Below, one piece after another: positions 45,481-58,690 of a DNA stretch of 64,000 nucleotides (position 1 is the first letter of the stretch; each line of letters starts with the position of its first letter). The stretch is from NCBI GenBank assembly GCA_028023455.1, contig JAQFVV010012477.1:4481365-4545364 (forward strand). The letters are read 5' to 3'. The translations under genes were made by a program, and so were the position numbers. Under the pieces are notes generated by a model, which did not search any database, was not told the DNA's origin, and worked only from the letters and a program-made list of their open reading frames with translations. This stretch comes from Epiperipatus broadwayi (lineage: Eukaryota > Onychophora > Udeonychophora > Euonychophora > Peripatidae).

Positions 45481-46330
45481 AAGTATACTAAGAAGGATTT
45501 GGTTTGATAGACTTTATACTGTTCAAGAGTTTATCACAAATCTAAAAAATTTGATTAATTAACCATTATTCCTAAGTCAGTTTATATTATTTATTTATTG
45601 AACAGTTAGATCAAAACTTATCCTCCAACTTTAAGTATCAGCATTGGTATATCTTACTTTTCCTCTTACAAAAATTATATATATACATGGGCCTGATGGT
45701 AGAATGTAGTGCATCCACTTTTTAGACATACAACTTGGATTTAGATTTAGGTCAGGCAAAAGTGAAAATTTTGCCAATTTCCATTCCAAGTATACTAAGA
45801 AGGATTTGGTTTGTCAGATTTTACACTGTTCAGGATAAGTTACAAGCTTGTAGGAGTTTATCACAAATATTATTCCTATATAAGTTTTTAATTTGATTGT
45901 GTTATTTATTTATTGAACAGTTGGATCAAATCTTATCCTCCAACTTTAAGTAACAGCAATGGTACATCTTACTTTCCCTCTTACAAAAATTATTAGGTTT
46001 GATGATAAAGTGTAGTGTATGCATTTTTCAGACATACAACTTAGGTTTACATTTAAGTCAGGCAAAAGTGAAATTTTTACCAATTTCCATTAAAGTACAA
46101 AACCCATAAATAAGAAGTCAAAAAATTGATACTCTCATTATTCTCTAACTTTAAGTAACAACATTGGGTATAATTTACTTTTCCTCATACAATTAATTAT
46201 ATATAGGATAAAGCCAGTGGAGGATAAGGCATGCATTTTTCAGATATACAACTTGTAGTCAGATTTAAGGCAGGAAAAAAGGGAACATTTTGTCAATTAC
46301 TATTTAGGTACTGAATTTTAATTATTGGAG
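45481..46330 (+). repeat. 307-bp tandem repeat, about 2.8 units
   Basis: Units start at 45481 and 45788 with AAGTATACTAAGAAGGATTT (period 307) and continue as a partial third from about 46093. Each unit contains a tRNA-like stretch: TGATGGTAGAATGTAGTGCA, TTTTTAGACATACAACTT and a decayed B-box region, then TTTAGGTCAGGCAAAAGTG. It may have arisen from a tandemly amplified tRNA-derived SINE. Confidence 0.8.
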
Positions 46331-46529
46331 AGATATTTGCCCTACAGCTACTTACTTAAAAGCTGCTTTTGTAGCAATAATTTCTTACACCAATGTCATA
46401 TCTGTATGAACATTAATAGGGAGAAAGTCTTAAAAATATAACCACTAGAGTCCATGAATTGTTATAAGCAAATTATGACCATTACAGTTACAAAGTAAAT
46501 GAAGATTTTAAATAAAGATGACATCAATT
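46331..46529. other. AT-rich DNA, nothing recognised
   Basis: No coding or repeat structure was recognised. Confidence 0.4.
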
Positions 46530-47900
46530 CAATATATATTGTAACTGAATAAAAATGTGATGCTAAGCTCTTATTTAATATTCCACAGATTTGGGTGGCA
46601 TATGCAATGGAATAAAAATGAGAGTATGCTCACTCACAGATTTGGGAGCCATTGGTAACAGAATCAAAATGGTGACAATGGAAAAATGATAACTTTAATA
46701 TAATTTGAATAAAAATATAGCCCAATCATTAATTACAATTTATAACAAAATAAAAATATAGGTCGTATTGTATCCTTAGTTATAAACCAATTTTTGATTG
46801 CTATTTGTAACAGAATAAAATTATGAACCAAGGAAGAACAATCCTAATTTAATAATGCTGATTGTAGCATCATTTATAGCAGAATAAAAATAATAAACTA
46901 AACTAAAGTTATTATCAGTCAATGAATAACAATATAACACTTAATTCACTAAGACAATAATAATAATCTTTGTTGTAACCTCATAAATTCAAATAGAATT
47001 TCGAACAAATAGAAAACAAGAAAATCATTATTTTAAGCTATCCCAAAATATGAGCTTTATTTGTAATAGATTAAAGATAAAATAATAAAACCAAACATCA
47101 TTATCTTATAAACAATGATCTATGCCTATTATATAAACCTCTTATAATAGAAAAAAATGACATTGACAAATAAACCCCAATATTCCTTATGAATCAAAAC
47201 ACTGTTTATAATAATATAAACTTATATTAAAAATTAAATGTTATTTACATTTAAATGAAATAATTCAAGGATAGATTAGATAATAATTTTAATATGCCTT
47301 ACAAATCTAAAATATCAATGATATTTAAATAAATAGATAACTCAATAATTGATTTGCAATTACAATTAAAATAAAAGTACTGCTAACTCAGTCATGCTAT
47401 TTCACTAATATTGATATATTCTTATTAATTAAGACAATTATAATAGGATTAATTACTTAATAATAATATAAAATCAATTAACATAGTCTATTTCTGTATG
47501 TTCACAAATTTAAAATACTATAAAATAAAATCTTTCTATTAGATAACATTAGAATTTATATTATCCAATCACATTAATATATAAAATAAATAGATTCCTA
47601 TTTGATGCTTATTCAAATGCTATGGATAAATCATATCCAATTACTCTCCAGCTTAATAAATCTCAGTTGTTAAAACTTTAGACTATAACTACTGAGTTAT
47701 ATGAAAGATTATTGTTTATTATAATCAAATATTAATACTAAAATTTAATATCTAAACTAAATTTATGGTCAACATCAGTGAACTCTAAATATAATTAAAA
47801 CAAATCACATTAATTTGTAACAGAATAAAATTTATTATTACTAACTCTATAACTGAACAAAATATAGAGTAGAGAAATTATATCCATGTAAACAAAAAGT
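46530..47900 (-). repeat. old diverged repeat with TTCTGTTACAAAT motif, inverted
   Basis: Reverse-complement relative of 37900-39400. Units such as CAGATTTGGGAGCCATTGG followed by TAACAGAATCA (about 46638) and TATTTGTAACAGAATAAAAT (46803) match the complement of units at 39335 and elsewhere. Confidence 0.6.
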
Positions 47901-50139
47901 GACAACTTTATCTTTGATGTTGTTAAGAAATGATCAATTATTAATTGACAGTCCTAAAGCTAAACAAATTTTCTCTAGTAAACTACAGTAATCCTTTTGT
48001 AATTGGTTGTTTATATGGATATAATCCACTAAATTTCTTTGTTTGAGATCTCCTTTTTATCTTAATCAAGTTGAAAATAAAAGAGATATTATAATTTATG
48101 ATTTTCTAGCAACAACAGTGTTAAATTTGTTTTTGGTTGTTTAAATGGATATAATTCCTCAATTTCCTTTGTTAACTTATACATTTATATGGAACCCACC
48201 TATGTATATAATTGCTTGGTTGCTGTATAGATATACTAATATATCAATGAAGTCACAGTGCCTTCAAGCCAATGTTGCAGAGACATGATAATGTCAATAA
48301 ATGTTGATACTAATAAAAACCAAAGTATTCATTATATTTCATACAGAAAAATTTTTAATATTACATATTAAAAATGAATATCTAGATATTGTTTTGAGAA
48401 CATTAAATTAAGCCAATTTCACTTAATCACTGTTTATATCTGCAATGAATATAATTATAATCTCACAAATATTATTTAAATTCATGTTCATATAAGCCTT
48501 TTGACCATAAACAAAACAGCTCTCTTTTGATTGATTAGTGATTTATATATTATATTAACTATACAAATCTTAACACATTATTTATATATGACAGTTCAGA
48601 GAGATTGTTATTCTGATTGTGTACATATTATATATATATATATATATATGTAAATAATAAACAACTCAAATTATATGTAACAGAACAGGAAGTAACTGAA
48701 GTTTCCAATGAGTTATATATATATATATATATATATATTTACACACATACAGTCTTATTTCTTTATACAGTGACTCTTACATAATTTTCCAAAATGATGT
48801 ATCATTAATTTGTACCCACAACTCTAAAAAACAAATACATATTTGCTATAATAATCATTCAAAATTTGTCTACCATTTTTTAAAAATTTCTGCCATATTT
48901 TAATGTTGGCCATCTAGTAATTCTGACATTATAGAATGCTAATGTCATATAAGCGATATGTCTTCCTTAAAAATTTCAACATTCACATTGAAGAAAAATG
49001 TTAAGAGTTTTGCAAATATGTAATTAAACCAACTTTGACTGATATAGTGATAAACTGACCTAAATATATTTTAAAATATGTACATAGCATTTTCTAAAAT
49101 ATGATTTATTTAAATAATTTTTATATAATATCTTCATACAAATAAAATTCTAAAACAATGTATTTTTACATTTTTCTTACTTCAAAAAAGAAAGTTTTAT
49201 TATATAATTAAATAATGTGTCCAATGCTTTGGCTAAAATACAATTTATTACCTACATTCTAATTAATATTTTTGCCAAATAAAATTCACAACTAACACAT
49301 TTTCTCATCATTCTCACCAAAAAATGTTTAATTCATTATATAATTTTAATAAGAACTTTGATTATAAACAGTAATAAACTATATCAAAAATAAATTGGAA
49401 AATGTAACTAAAATATGATTTATTTATGTAATTTTTTATTTATTATTCTCATAAGAAAAAAATTGGAAATTAATATATTTTTCTGACAAAAAATAAATAT
49501 ATTTTATGAAAAAAGTTTTACTATTATGTAATTAAAAAAAGAATTTTCGATTGAACAATAAAATGCTTTAAAAGTAAATAAAACAATAAATGTTTATTTA
49601 CTTAAAGTAATTGCTTGTATTTAATTTATTTCTATATATTTTTGATGAAACTTTAGTATCACAACAAAATTAAAAAATAAAATTTTAATTATATAAAAGA
49701 AGATTATATAATATGTAAATTGTAAAAAATTAAAAGAAAAAATGTAGTATCATAAATTTTATAAGTATTTATTTTCTTTCAAAAAAAATAATTTATTTAA
49801 ACATTAAATAATAAATAGCTGACCAATGCCTTTAGCCTAGAAGGTCATATTCATAGTGCTCAAACTCAGTGGCGGATACTATTATTGAGAGAAAATAATG
49901 ACTTAATAAAGGTAGTTAATATATAAATTTTTTGATATCATAATCCACTACTCTGGACAAAGTGATTCAAGAGATTTTTTTGTTTATTGTGTAGGTGTTA
50001 TTAGCAAAAAACATGCTTCTTTGAATTTTCTTTTCTGACCATTGCTTTCCACACAGACTTAAGTAATATTATGTGGATTGAAATTATTTTTTGCTTGCTT
50101 TATTTTAGTTTAATCAATTATATATGAATCAAATATTGA
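47901..50139. other. AT-rich DNA, no gene recognised
   Basis: TA tracts at about 48630-48650 and 48715-48738. Very AT-rich with long A/T runs from 49000 to 49800. Confidence 0.5.
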
Positions 50140-50250
50140 TGAGTCAAGCATTGGTGGCCTGGTGGTTTGCATGGCTGTCTTCTGAGTGGCTGGCCTAGGT
50201 TCGCTTCCTGGTCAATGCTTTGACATAAATATAAATATTGATGTCAACAT
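50140..50250 (+). repeat. tRNA-derived SINE (TGGCCTAGTGG family), copy 1
   Basis: TGGCCTGGTGG (50155-50165) matches the A box with one change and GGTTCGCTTCC (50198-50208) the B box. The segment is alignable over about 100 bp with the complement of 63158-63246, including the flanking TTGACATNNA and CTGGTCAATGC segments. It retains a CpG in the B box that is CpA in the other copy. Confidence 0.75.
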
Positions 50251-51454
50251 TTGTTTTTGATAATATGGCAATCACTTTCAATAAATGTTTAAAATTATTA
50301 TAAAAAATGCAACTGTATTTACTTTGTATTTACACATATTGTTTATTGACTAATTATAACTGATTATTAATTGTAAACTATTTTTTCTTTAAATAATATA
50401 TTTAAAGTTTGTTTAATTTATTCCATGAGATTTTTCAATTTAAAATAAGTTTAAGACAATAAACTGTCATTGTTATTATATATTGTAACCTTTGGTTTTG
50501 CCAATGAAGCTATACTTTTAGCTGTTTAATGTATTTAAGCATATAAAAAAATTATAAAGGAAAAAAAATTCATTAATTTAATTTTATTGTAAGTTAACTT
50601 TATGAAAGATTTATAAGAATATGCCAATTTAAATTATAAATTACTTAAAGTATTTTGTAAGCCTTAGAAATATTTAAAATCCATTTTAATATTTTGCTAT
50701 ATTAATTTACATTTATCTATGGTTGAAGTAATTTTAAGTGTTTAACCCAAAGATGTACTTTTCTATTTAGCAAGAAATTAGTATTAAAAGGTCAAGATTG
50801 CTTTAATATAATCTTTTGCTATATCAAATTTTAGTGTTTAAATAAGTAGTAGTAGTAATTAGATCTAAAATTTTAATATCAGATGTTGAGGTTGAATTTT
50901 TATACTTATAATAAAGCACTTAGTTTAAATTAACTAACACCACAACATATTTATAAGATGTATCACTAATATTAAATAGATAAAGATAAAGCTATATTAG
51001 TTAACTTAAAAGACAAAAAATTGTTTTGTGTTAAAATAGTTGATTTTTAATGGAAATAACGCCAGTATTCATGTGGGTGCATGTTCTTACATTTATTAAT
51101 TTTTGTTTATAATTTCTTTGTTTTATAATATTAAATATCATTTAAAAACCTTTAAATTAATCTTAAAATAGTAAGTAGATTCTGAAGTGCATTTATTAAT
51201 GCAGTCTGAAAATAGTAATAAAGTGATGTAGAGTTTTCTTTCCCGAAATAATATATTTTACTTGTTCGTGTTTTATTCTATTTTTACCATAGTAACTTTA
51301 TTCTTTTAAAATAATTATTTCAAACAGCACATGTTAATTAAAACATCTGAAAAATATGCAAATAAGTTGCTATTATTAGTTATAATTTTACAGATATTAA
51401 ATTAAACTTTAATCTTAAGATGGAAAAATTAAAAGGAAGATGTTTTTCTGCCAA
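50251..51454. other. AT-rich DNA, nothing recognised
   Basis: TATTATATATTGTAACCTTT near 50477 resembles the start of the 27118 terminal repeat and also occurs at about 19782, but no further similarity follows. Confidence 0.4.
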
Positions 51455-51520
51455 TCAAAAAGAGTGACATGATTAGCTGTATAAAAAGCTTCACTCACAC
51501 ACACTGAATGTCTGAACTAC
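51455..51520 (+). promoter_or_regulatory. possible core promoter (CCAAT and TATA)
   Basis: CCAATCAAAAAG (about 51452) lies some 30 bp upstream of TGTATAAAAAGC (about 51478), followed by a CACACAC-type initiator-like region. This is an ordinary animal core-promoter layout, but AT-rich DNA gives such matches by chance and no convincing gene follows; the 65-codon ORF at 51748-51945 has no motif. Confidence 0.2.
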
Positions 51521-52424
51521 AAGAACAACTGAACCTTTAATGAAACAAATGTGCAAAGGGAAAAGAAATTTAAAAATTTCTCACCTACAAAATTAATTAC
51601 AAATTATAATTTTTTAACAATTATTTATTTTAAGTAACATGTATTTTTAAAAACTTTTCAATTCAGGTACCAGTGTTTTAAACTAAAGTCATTGGAAACC
51701 CAAAATTTAACAATATTTAAAAAGGAAGAAAAGAAAAAAAATTAAAAATGTTAAACAACTACTCATTCGTAATAGATAAAGTATATCTATTGAAAACTAG
51801 TACATTGCAGAAATTATCTAGTGCTTGTATTGTTCACAAAAGAATTCTTCATTATTTTATATTTCATAGTTGCAATGAACTTTATTATAAATCTAACATT
51901 ACTTATATCCTAGGAAATAAAATCACCGGAAGCTCATATTTGTAATATTTACGATATTAAAAAATCCATATTTTACTATCTGAAAAAAAGAAGAAGCAAT
52001 AATTATAAAGAACTTTTAAAATATTTTATTTTAATAATAGTTTTAAAAAAATACTTTTCAATAATCTGTGATAAATAGTTTATCTTGGAGAAATTTATTT
52101 TATAGATAAACTATTGACTCAAGATTTAAACTGTTTATATTAAAATTAAAGTGACATTTTAATTGCTGTTAGTAATTAGCTATTTGTTGCTTCTGTTGAA
52201 GAGAAGAAGAAAAAATCACTAATTTATAATTCAACTTTATACTTAAATAAAATTGAACAAGAGGAAATTTATTATGGTGATAAATTACATGCCATTGAAT
52301 TTGATAAAATTTACTTATTATATGCTTATGACTTTTATGATTAATTAATGCTTCAAAATGTGTATGTGTAATTACTGTTCTCACTCTTTCTTTCCGGAAG
52401 TGATCGGTATAATATATATATATG
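51521..52424. other. AT-rich DNA, nothing recognised
   Basis: Small ORFs on both strands lack recognisable domains. Confidence 0.5.
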
Positions 52425-52657
52425 ATTACAAAGAAATCAAATCACATATCACATGACCGAATTTAACAAGCTTGTATTACAAATGTTATATAATGATCTT
52501 GTAAATAACCCTTAACAAGCTTTTCAGAATAACCCCAACTTCAGACCGATTTCTGCTACTGGCTTGTTAAGAGCTATTTGCAAGCTCATTATATAACATT
52601 TGTAATACAAGCTTGTTAAATTAGGTCACGTGATATATGACTTGATTTCTTTGTAAT
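52425..52657. repeat. foldback with hammerhead-family centre
   Basis: Arms of about 100 bp (52425-52530 and 52560-52657) share ATTACAAAGAAATCA, CACATGA/TCACGTG, AACAAGCTTGTATTACAAA and the following 12 bases. The loop side contains, on the minus strand, AGCAGAAATCGGTCTGAAG, a piece of a hammerhead-like repeat also seen at about 52890. Confidence 0.8.
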
Positions 52658-52920
52658 TTTATTTTTTGCTATTAAAGCTTTGGTGATTTTATATTGCTAA
52701 AGCTATTAGTATGTGGTGTACTTGAACTTAGTTCAGTTCCATTTGGATATTTAAGTTAGATAGCTGGATTGGAAGACATATGTATGAAAATTTCAGGTTT
52801 TTTATTTAACAGTTATCCATTAGATAAAGTGCTGGACTTTGCCTGGTATTTTAAATCTAATGCTTGAATATCCTAGCACCTCATTGAGGAAGCCAGTAGC
52901 AGAATCAATTTAAACTGGCA
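52658..52920 (+). repeat. 456-bp hammerhead family, diverged copy
   Basis: Shares with 35880-36190 (complement) the palindrome around GAACTTAGTTCAG, a TTTAAATCTAATG segment and CCTCATTGAGGAAGCCAG at the ribozyme position. The core reads TTGAGGA and GAAA is GAAT, so it is inactive. Confidence 0.65.
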
Positions 52921-52974
52921 AACATATTTAATTTTTAAATACTGTTAATATGTATATAAAATCATGAAGTATTA

Positions 52975-53485
52975 TAACTTTATATTTCTTATTGCATTAC
53001 CAAATTCATATAATATTAAATCATCTAATGTTCTTTGTTACTGTTTATAATGCTTTTTACAATCATTATTAGCAGTTTTGATTGTCTCAGCAATCTTCTT
53101 CAGAACTATTACAAACACAATTCTAATACATGAATGCAAATACACATGAACATATAATTTTACATTCTATATATAAATAGATAAATTCTATCCCAAAATC
53201 ATTATTTATATACCCATATATATCTATAATAATTATATAGAGAGGAATATAAAGATATATGTGAATATATAAATAATTATTATAGTATAGAATTTATGTG
53301 TATATACATAGAACGTAAAATATGCTCATGTATATTTGCATTCATGTATATGTATTGTGTTTGTTATAGTTCTGAAGAAGATTTCTGGGTCAATCAAAAC
53401 TGTCAATAGTTAGTTGTAAAAAAAACACTGTAAACAATAATAAAGAACATAGATGATTTAATATTATATAAAGTCATGATTATGA
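52975..53485. repeat. foldback with CTGAAGA hairpin motif
   Basis: Left arm 52975-53170 and right arm 53310-53485 are imperfect complements, sharing AAATCATCTA, TGCATTCATG-type and GTTCTGAAGAAGAT segments. Between them lies AT-rich DNA that is itself symmetric. Each arm reads CTGAAGA, a GATT(G)/(C)AATC hairpin, then AAAAC, a hammerhead-like layout with G12 replaced by A. Stem I cannot be formed convincingly. Confidence 0.75.
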
Positions 53486-53869
53486 TGTCCTGTATTGATG
53501 ACTTGTAAGGGATAAATTAAAAAATACTTACAATAGAGATTAATTATTACCTTCATTACAAGAAAATTAATATTAGTGCACCATCTTTTAATGCTATATA
53601 CATAATAGATTGGATAATTATTGTTATTGTAAATAATATGAAGAAATTATAAAATTAACTTAAGAAACCATATATACTTTCAGTTCATTGATATCATAAT
53701 CATAGTTATCAAAAAATATTATTGCTTTTTAAACCCTGGTTATAACACAAATACATTGAAAATATGCTTGGTTTATTAAATTAATTTTATATTTTATTAT
53801 CTATTATAGTATTTTTTATAATATATATATAGTCTATACTGAATTTAATGTAATTTAGAAGGGTTTGAA
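53486..53869. other. AT-rich DNA, nothing recognised
   Basis: No coding or repeat structure was recognised. Confidence 0.4.
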
Positions 53870-54335
53870 CTCAGACTTTCAAACTTTCTATAGCTATCCA
53901 CCCCTGCTGAACCAGCACTCATTAGTTGGTCCAGATCATCATTTCCCACACCCATATATAATCATATGGACATATTAAGGTCATATATATGAGGGAATAA
54001 AGTGACTTAAAGTCAACATGGGTATGACAATAATATTGGCATTAACAAGGGCTTTGAGTATTCCATCATCAAATTTTCAATGATATGGATAGCTGAAAAG
54101 TTGGATTATGGAGAAGATTGAAGCCTGTCCATTAAAGTATGAGGATTTGCTATTTTATTATAAACTAAGCACTGACTATATATGTCTGAGAGATGTGTAC
54201 AAACGGATGAGTACTGGATATATTGAAGATCATTTATCTCTTTCACATGGGTGTGGTCACGTGTATCGATTGTATAGTATGGAATGGATAGCTATAGGGA
54301 GCTTGAAAGTCTGAGTTCAAATCCCTTCTAAATTA
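53870..54335. repeat. inverted pair of hammerhead SINEs with tRNA-like ends
   Basis: Each outer end carries the tRNA-like segment, with B box GAGTTCAAATCC at about 54313 (plus) and its complement (GGGTTTGAACTC) at about 53862-53873 (minus). The minus copy keeps ACCAA, a core reading CTAATGA and stem II GTGCT/AGCA, but everything from GAAA to stem III is deleted. The ORF at 54108-54314 lies in the plus copy and is not a gene. Confidence 0.7.
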
Positions 54336-55216
54336 TATATATGTAAATAAAAATGTACAATAGCAAATACCATTTTAACAATCGACAAAAAACCTCTAAA
54401 AAACAATGAAATAGAATGCTCTACATATGAGCTCCACCAAATGTCATGTGGAGAGATGTGAGGGGGTTTGCATTTTGCATCCTTGTTTGATCGTTTATAA
54501 TTAAGAATATTAGCTATTTACTGTTACTATATATATATGCTTTTAAGGCATAAATGTTTTCTATAATTATTTTTAAATATTTTCATATTCTATTTTGCCT
54601 AACATCAGTCATATAATTTTTTATTTTTTGAAAATTAAAATCATATGTTATTTTTTAGTTTTTATAATGCGAAAAAAGATTATTTTATTATTTTTTGAGA
54701 TATTAAAATATTTTAAAACGAAAAGTTACAGAATACAATTTTAAAAACTTTTTTTATTTAAATCTTGTTTTGTATTTATGAGCCTGTATCTTTTTAATAT
54801 ATGTGCATATATAAACATAACATATCACTAAAGATTTTTTTAAGAAGACAACTTACAAAGTTTTATTATCATTTAAGATCGATTTCACTTCAGTTATTCA
54901 ATTTTTAAAGTTGCTATAGCGGTCATTATAAGATGTAAAATAAGGTATAATTTTTTTGTGCGGCAATACTATATACATATGATGTTCATTGCCAGAAATT
55001 AAGTTAAAATAACTAAACAATAGAATGTTATAATAAAGCAATGATTTTAATCAACATTGGATATTGCCACTTTTTGGTAATTTTATAACATACTTTATTT
55101 CAACATTTCAATATTAGAATTACTACAAATTTATAGAAATCCATTTGTGATAAAAGTTGCACATATTATAGTTGTAGTCAAAGTGATTTATTATATTATC
55201 AAGCTGATTAATTTTA
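54336..55216. other. AT-rich DNA, nothing recognised
   Basis: No coding or repeat structure was recognised. Confidence 0.5.
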
Positions 55217-55282
55217 TTTCTTCTTCTTCTTCTTCTCCTTCTTCTTCTTCTTCTCCTTCTCCTCCTCCTCCTTCTTCTTCTT

Positions 55283-55370
<88 letters not shown>

Positions 55371-55373
55371 TTC

Positions 55374-55424
<51 letters not shown>
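55217..55424. repeat. TTC/TCC then TTA trinucleotide array
   Basis: TTC repeats with CTC variants (55217-55312) change abruptly to TTA repeats with one TTC interruption (55313-55424). Homopolymeric ORFs on both strands are translations of the array. Confidence 0.97.
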
Positions 55425-55426
<2 letters not shown>

Positions 55427-55539
55427 TTCAGCCATTTTATTTTTTAGGAAATTATAATATTCATTTTAAACTAGATGTTTTTATATTTTTATATTCTGAA
55501 CATTTCCATGTTTTTCTATTGCTGCTTTTATATTTTCAT

Positions 55540-55690
55540 AAGTAGAAACTTACATGGTGATTATTTATCATTTCAGCATATGTGCGATCAAGGGTATCAG
55601 CTGTATGAGATATCATGGATGGTAGAGGAATGTGTGAAAATCTGAGTTCAAACCACCTACATATTACATATAGAAATGCAGGTATGAAAA
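55540..55690 (+). repeat. hammerhead-SINE 3' half with polymerase III-like boxes
   Basis: Begins near ATGGTGATTATTTATC, the 3' strand of stem I, so the ribozyme is missing. ATGGTAGAGGAATG and GAGTTCAAACC (about 55643) form a tRNA-like A/B arrangement, followed by the ATTACATATAGAAATGCAGGT tail region. Confidence 0.65.
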
Positions 55691-55885
55691 AGTCTGAACT
55701 GTGGAAAAAATCCCAAATAAAGCAAATGATAAGAGCTTTGGAAAAGTCTATTAAAAATGTAAAATTTCTATCTCTTTAGATAGTAAGTGACAAGTTTACA
55801 TTCAAACATATTGAAAAATAAATGAAAATAGACAAATATTTTATTATAATAACGCTAAAAATAGCAGTAGCAGAAACAACTGAAA

Positions 55886-56061
<176 letters not shown>

Positions 56062-58581
56062 GCAATAAACAAAGTTAAATTAATATCACAATAATATCAA
56101 TCATTTATTTGGCAGTGTTCAGCAATACCTACACGTTAAGTTTCACTTTTTAGACATTACAATGATGCTGTGTTTGCTACTTTTTTACATTGTTTTATAG
56201 TGTATGTATAACTTATATTATGGTATATGTGATGGGCTGTAGCTTTTTTTGTCTATAACATTACAATTTTAACGTATTAATTTTAAAAATAATTTAACAA
56301 TGTCAGCATTATACAGCCTATTACAGATCATTATGTGTGATTGGAAACATGGCAAAGCAAGAAGGTGGATTAGAAATGAGATTTATGATTGGCTGCTGCT
56401 TTAGATTGATTTACCCTGAGCCTAAATATGATAAAAATGCAATTTACAGTAATTGTTAATGATTATGATGCAATATTTTTTGTAAAAGATTTAACCCAAC
56501 CAAAATGCAGCCTAACTTCCCTTACTTTTCAGCATTTTCTGACATTTTCTTTGTCTCACAGAACAATGTAAAATATATGATAAAATATTTATTACTTTTT
56601 AGAAAATAACAAATTTGTCTATATTTGATAGATATATGTATTTCTTACTGAAATAAATTTTAAATGTTCACATTTTGTTTCTGTAAATATTAAAAAAATT
56701 AGACTATAATCAAAACAAAGATGTTAGACATCAAGTTTCTTGAAAGATTATTTTCAGTTTATAGAATCAATGGAATATTTCTTAATTTTTATTATTTTTA
56801 AACATTTGAAACATATAATTATTTATTTCTTTTATATCTAACAAATTATTCGTAATTGTTTAAATTTTTTGAGTATTTATTGCAAAATTACAATATTTTC
56901 TTTATTCGTAAATAAAGTAGTTTGTTTACATCATAGCTTGTCTTCTAATTTGCTTCAGGCCATATTTACATTAGCTGCTAATACCAAAACATCTAATTAA
57001 CATAAATTTGAATACTCCTTCTCATCACTATCAACCGCACACAGCTATGATTATAAAGCCATAGAGCTTTGAAAGCACTAAGCTTTAAATAAATTTAATA
57101 ATATATATAACTTCTTTAATGAGCATTATAAGTGCATAATTATTGATATTAGCTGCTAATATAATGTTATATTTTTGAAAATAAAGTATTTCAAGTCAAA
57201 ATAAGTTCTTAAATGATTTATATTTCTTGATATTTAATAAATATAGTGTAAATTATTTTTAAAATATATCTAAAACCATAATAAATTCGTGAATAAACAC
57301 GTTTTTGCATCATTGAAAACTTCAATGTCATAAAACATCAAACATTTTACAGCCTTGTCAACAGACAATGGGTGGACATATCAGAGAGGGGCCTATGTCT
57401 ATTGTAAGAGTGGGAATTTTAAATTTCATGCTTTTTTCACATTTTTGGGCAATTTTTTTATAATAAAATATACTGTTTTATATGCATTTTAGTGTATAAT
57501 ACTTACAAAAAAAATCACTAGGGGGCAAATTGGCTAAAAAACAACATAATTAGTCTGAAATGATCATGGGGTTAATATTAAATCAAAAACTACTTTACTA
57601 GTAGAGGATTGTTTTTGAAACATTTTATTTTTAAAATGACTACTCTTAAAATGTTTATTATGAGAATGGAAGCTTCTTTCTCTAGATGCTAAAAGAAAAT
57701 TGTGTTTGTGAAAACTGTAAGTAAAATATTTTAATAACCATAAATAATGTATTAATGTTTAGATATTTTTTTTATTTCTTTGATGATAATTTATTGTAAA
57801 TATATCATTTTTTTAATAACATAAAATTCTAATATCTAATATTTTGTTGTTCTAACTTTTTCAATAGGTAATGTGCAGCCAATAATCATGTGCTTTTTTA
57901 TTATCAGTAAGAACTTCATTTAGATATTTATTTTCATAATTTTAAAATATTAAATATTATTTGTTTCCAATTGTAATTATTAAAACACTTAAATGTATAT
58001 GTTATGAAATAAAAAATAGTTACATAACACGCATAAAAACATTTAATTGCAAAAAGAAAATCAAGACACTATTCAAGAATTTGATAGGTAGAGTTGACAA
58101 TGAATGAGTTAAGAAATAAATATTATACATAATCCACAAAAATAATATTTAAGTAGAAGTTTTTTTTTAAAGTATCCCTTCTAAACAAAAACTTCTCCAT
58201 CTAATGAAAAAAAAAAGACTCTGATATTGATTACAACAAAATATAAAATACTAATATTAGTATATTTTTTTTATTTAGATAATAGAAAAAACTAGATTAT
58301 ACCATCAATTATATATTTTTACACCAATAGTATATTATACAAATAAAAATATTTAAAAAAGATTTTAGATATATGTCTTATTTATGCAATTTTAATGTAA
58401 TATATTTGTAATATTATTAAAATTGTTAGCTCACTAAAATATTTTTTATTACAAATGTAAAAAAAACAATATTATCATAAACAAGTTTTCATCATTTGGA
58501 GTTAAAACATTTTTTTGATCAATAAAGTGCACTAAAAATAAAATTTAAAAAAACTATATATTAAATAATATATAAATTACA
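56062..58581. other. AT-rich DNA, no gene recognised
   Basis: No ORF or repeat family recognised. Slightly richer patches near 56340-56410 and 57355-57420 have no open frame. Confidence 0.5.
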
Positions 58582-58690
58582 TCAGAGGCAAAACTCTTCA
58601 TACAGTAGTGCCACCCAGTGCAAGCCAGAGTAATCAATGGATGTGAGAATGAAATAGGAATCATGTGATGTTTAGTGGTTCAATATATGT
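58582..58690 (-). repeat. 456-bp hammerhead family, short fragment
   Basis: CAAAACTCTTCATACAGTAG and CAGAGTAATCAATGGATG match the complement of 4027-4085. It is followed by GAATCATGTGATG and TTAGTGGTT, which match 4121-4145, so two pieces of the family meet here in opposite orientations. Confidence 0.7.

Noticed and set aside
45481-46330. A CRISPR array or bacterial repeat region.
   Set aside because: Units of about 307 bp without short spacers, in a eukaryotic transposon-rich context.
51748-51945. A short gene downstream of the CCAAT/TATA-like site.
   Set aside because: 65 codons, no motif, and such promoter matches are expected by chance in DNA this rich in A and T.
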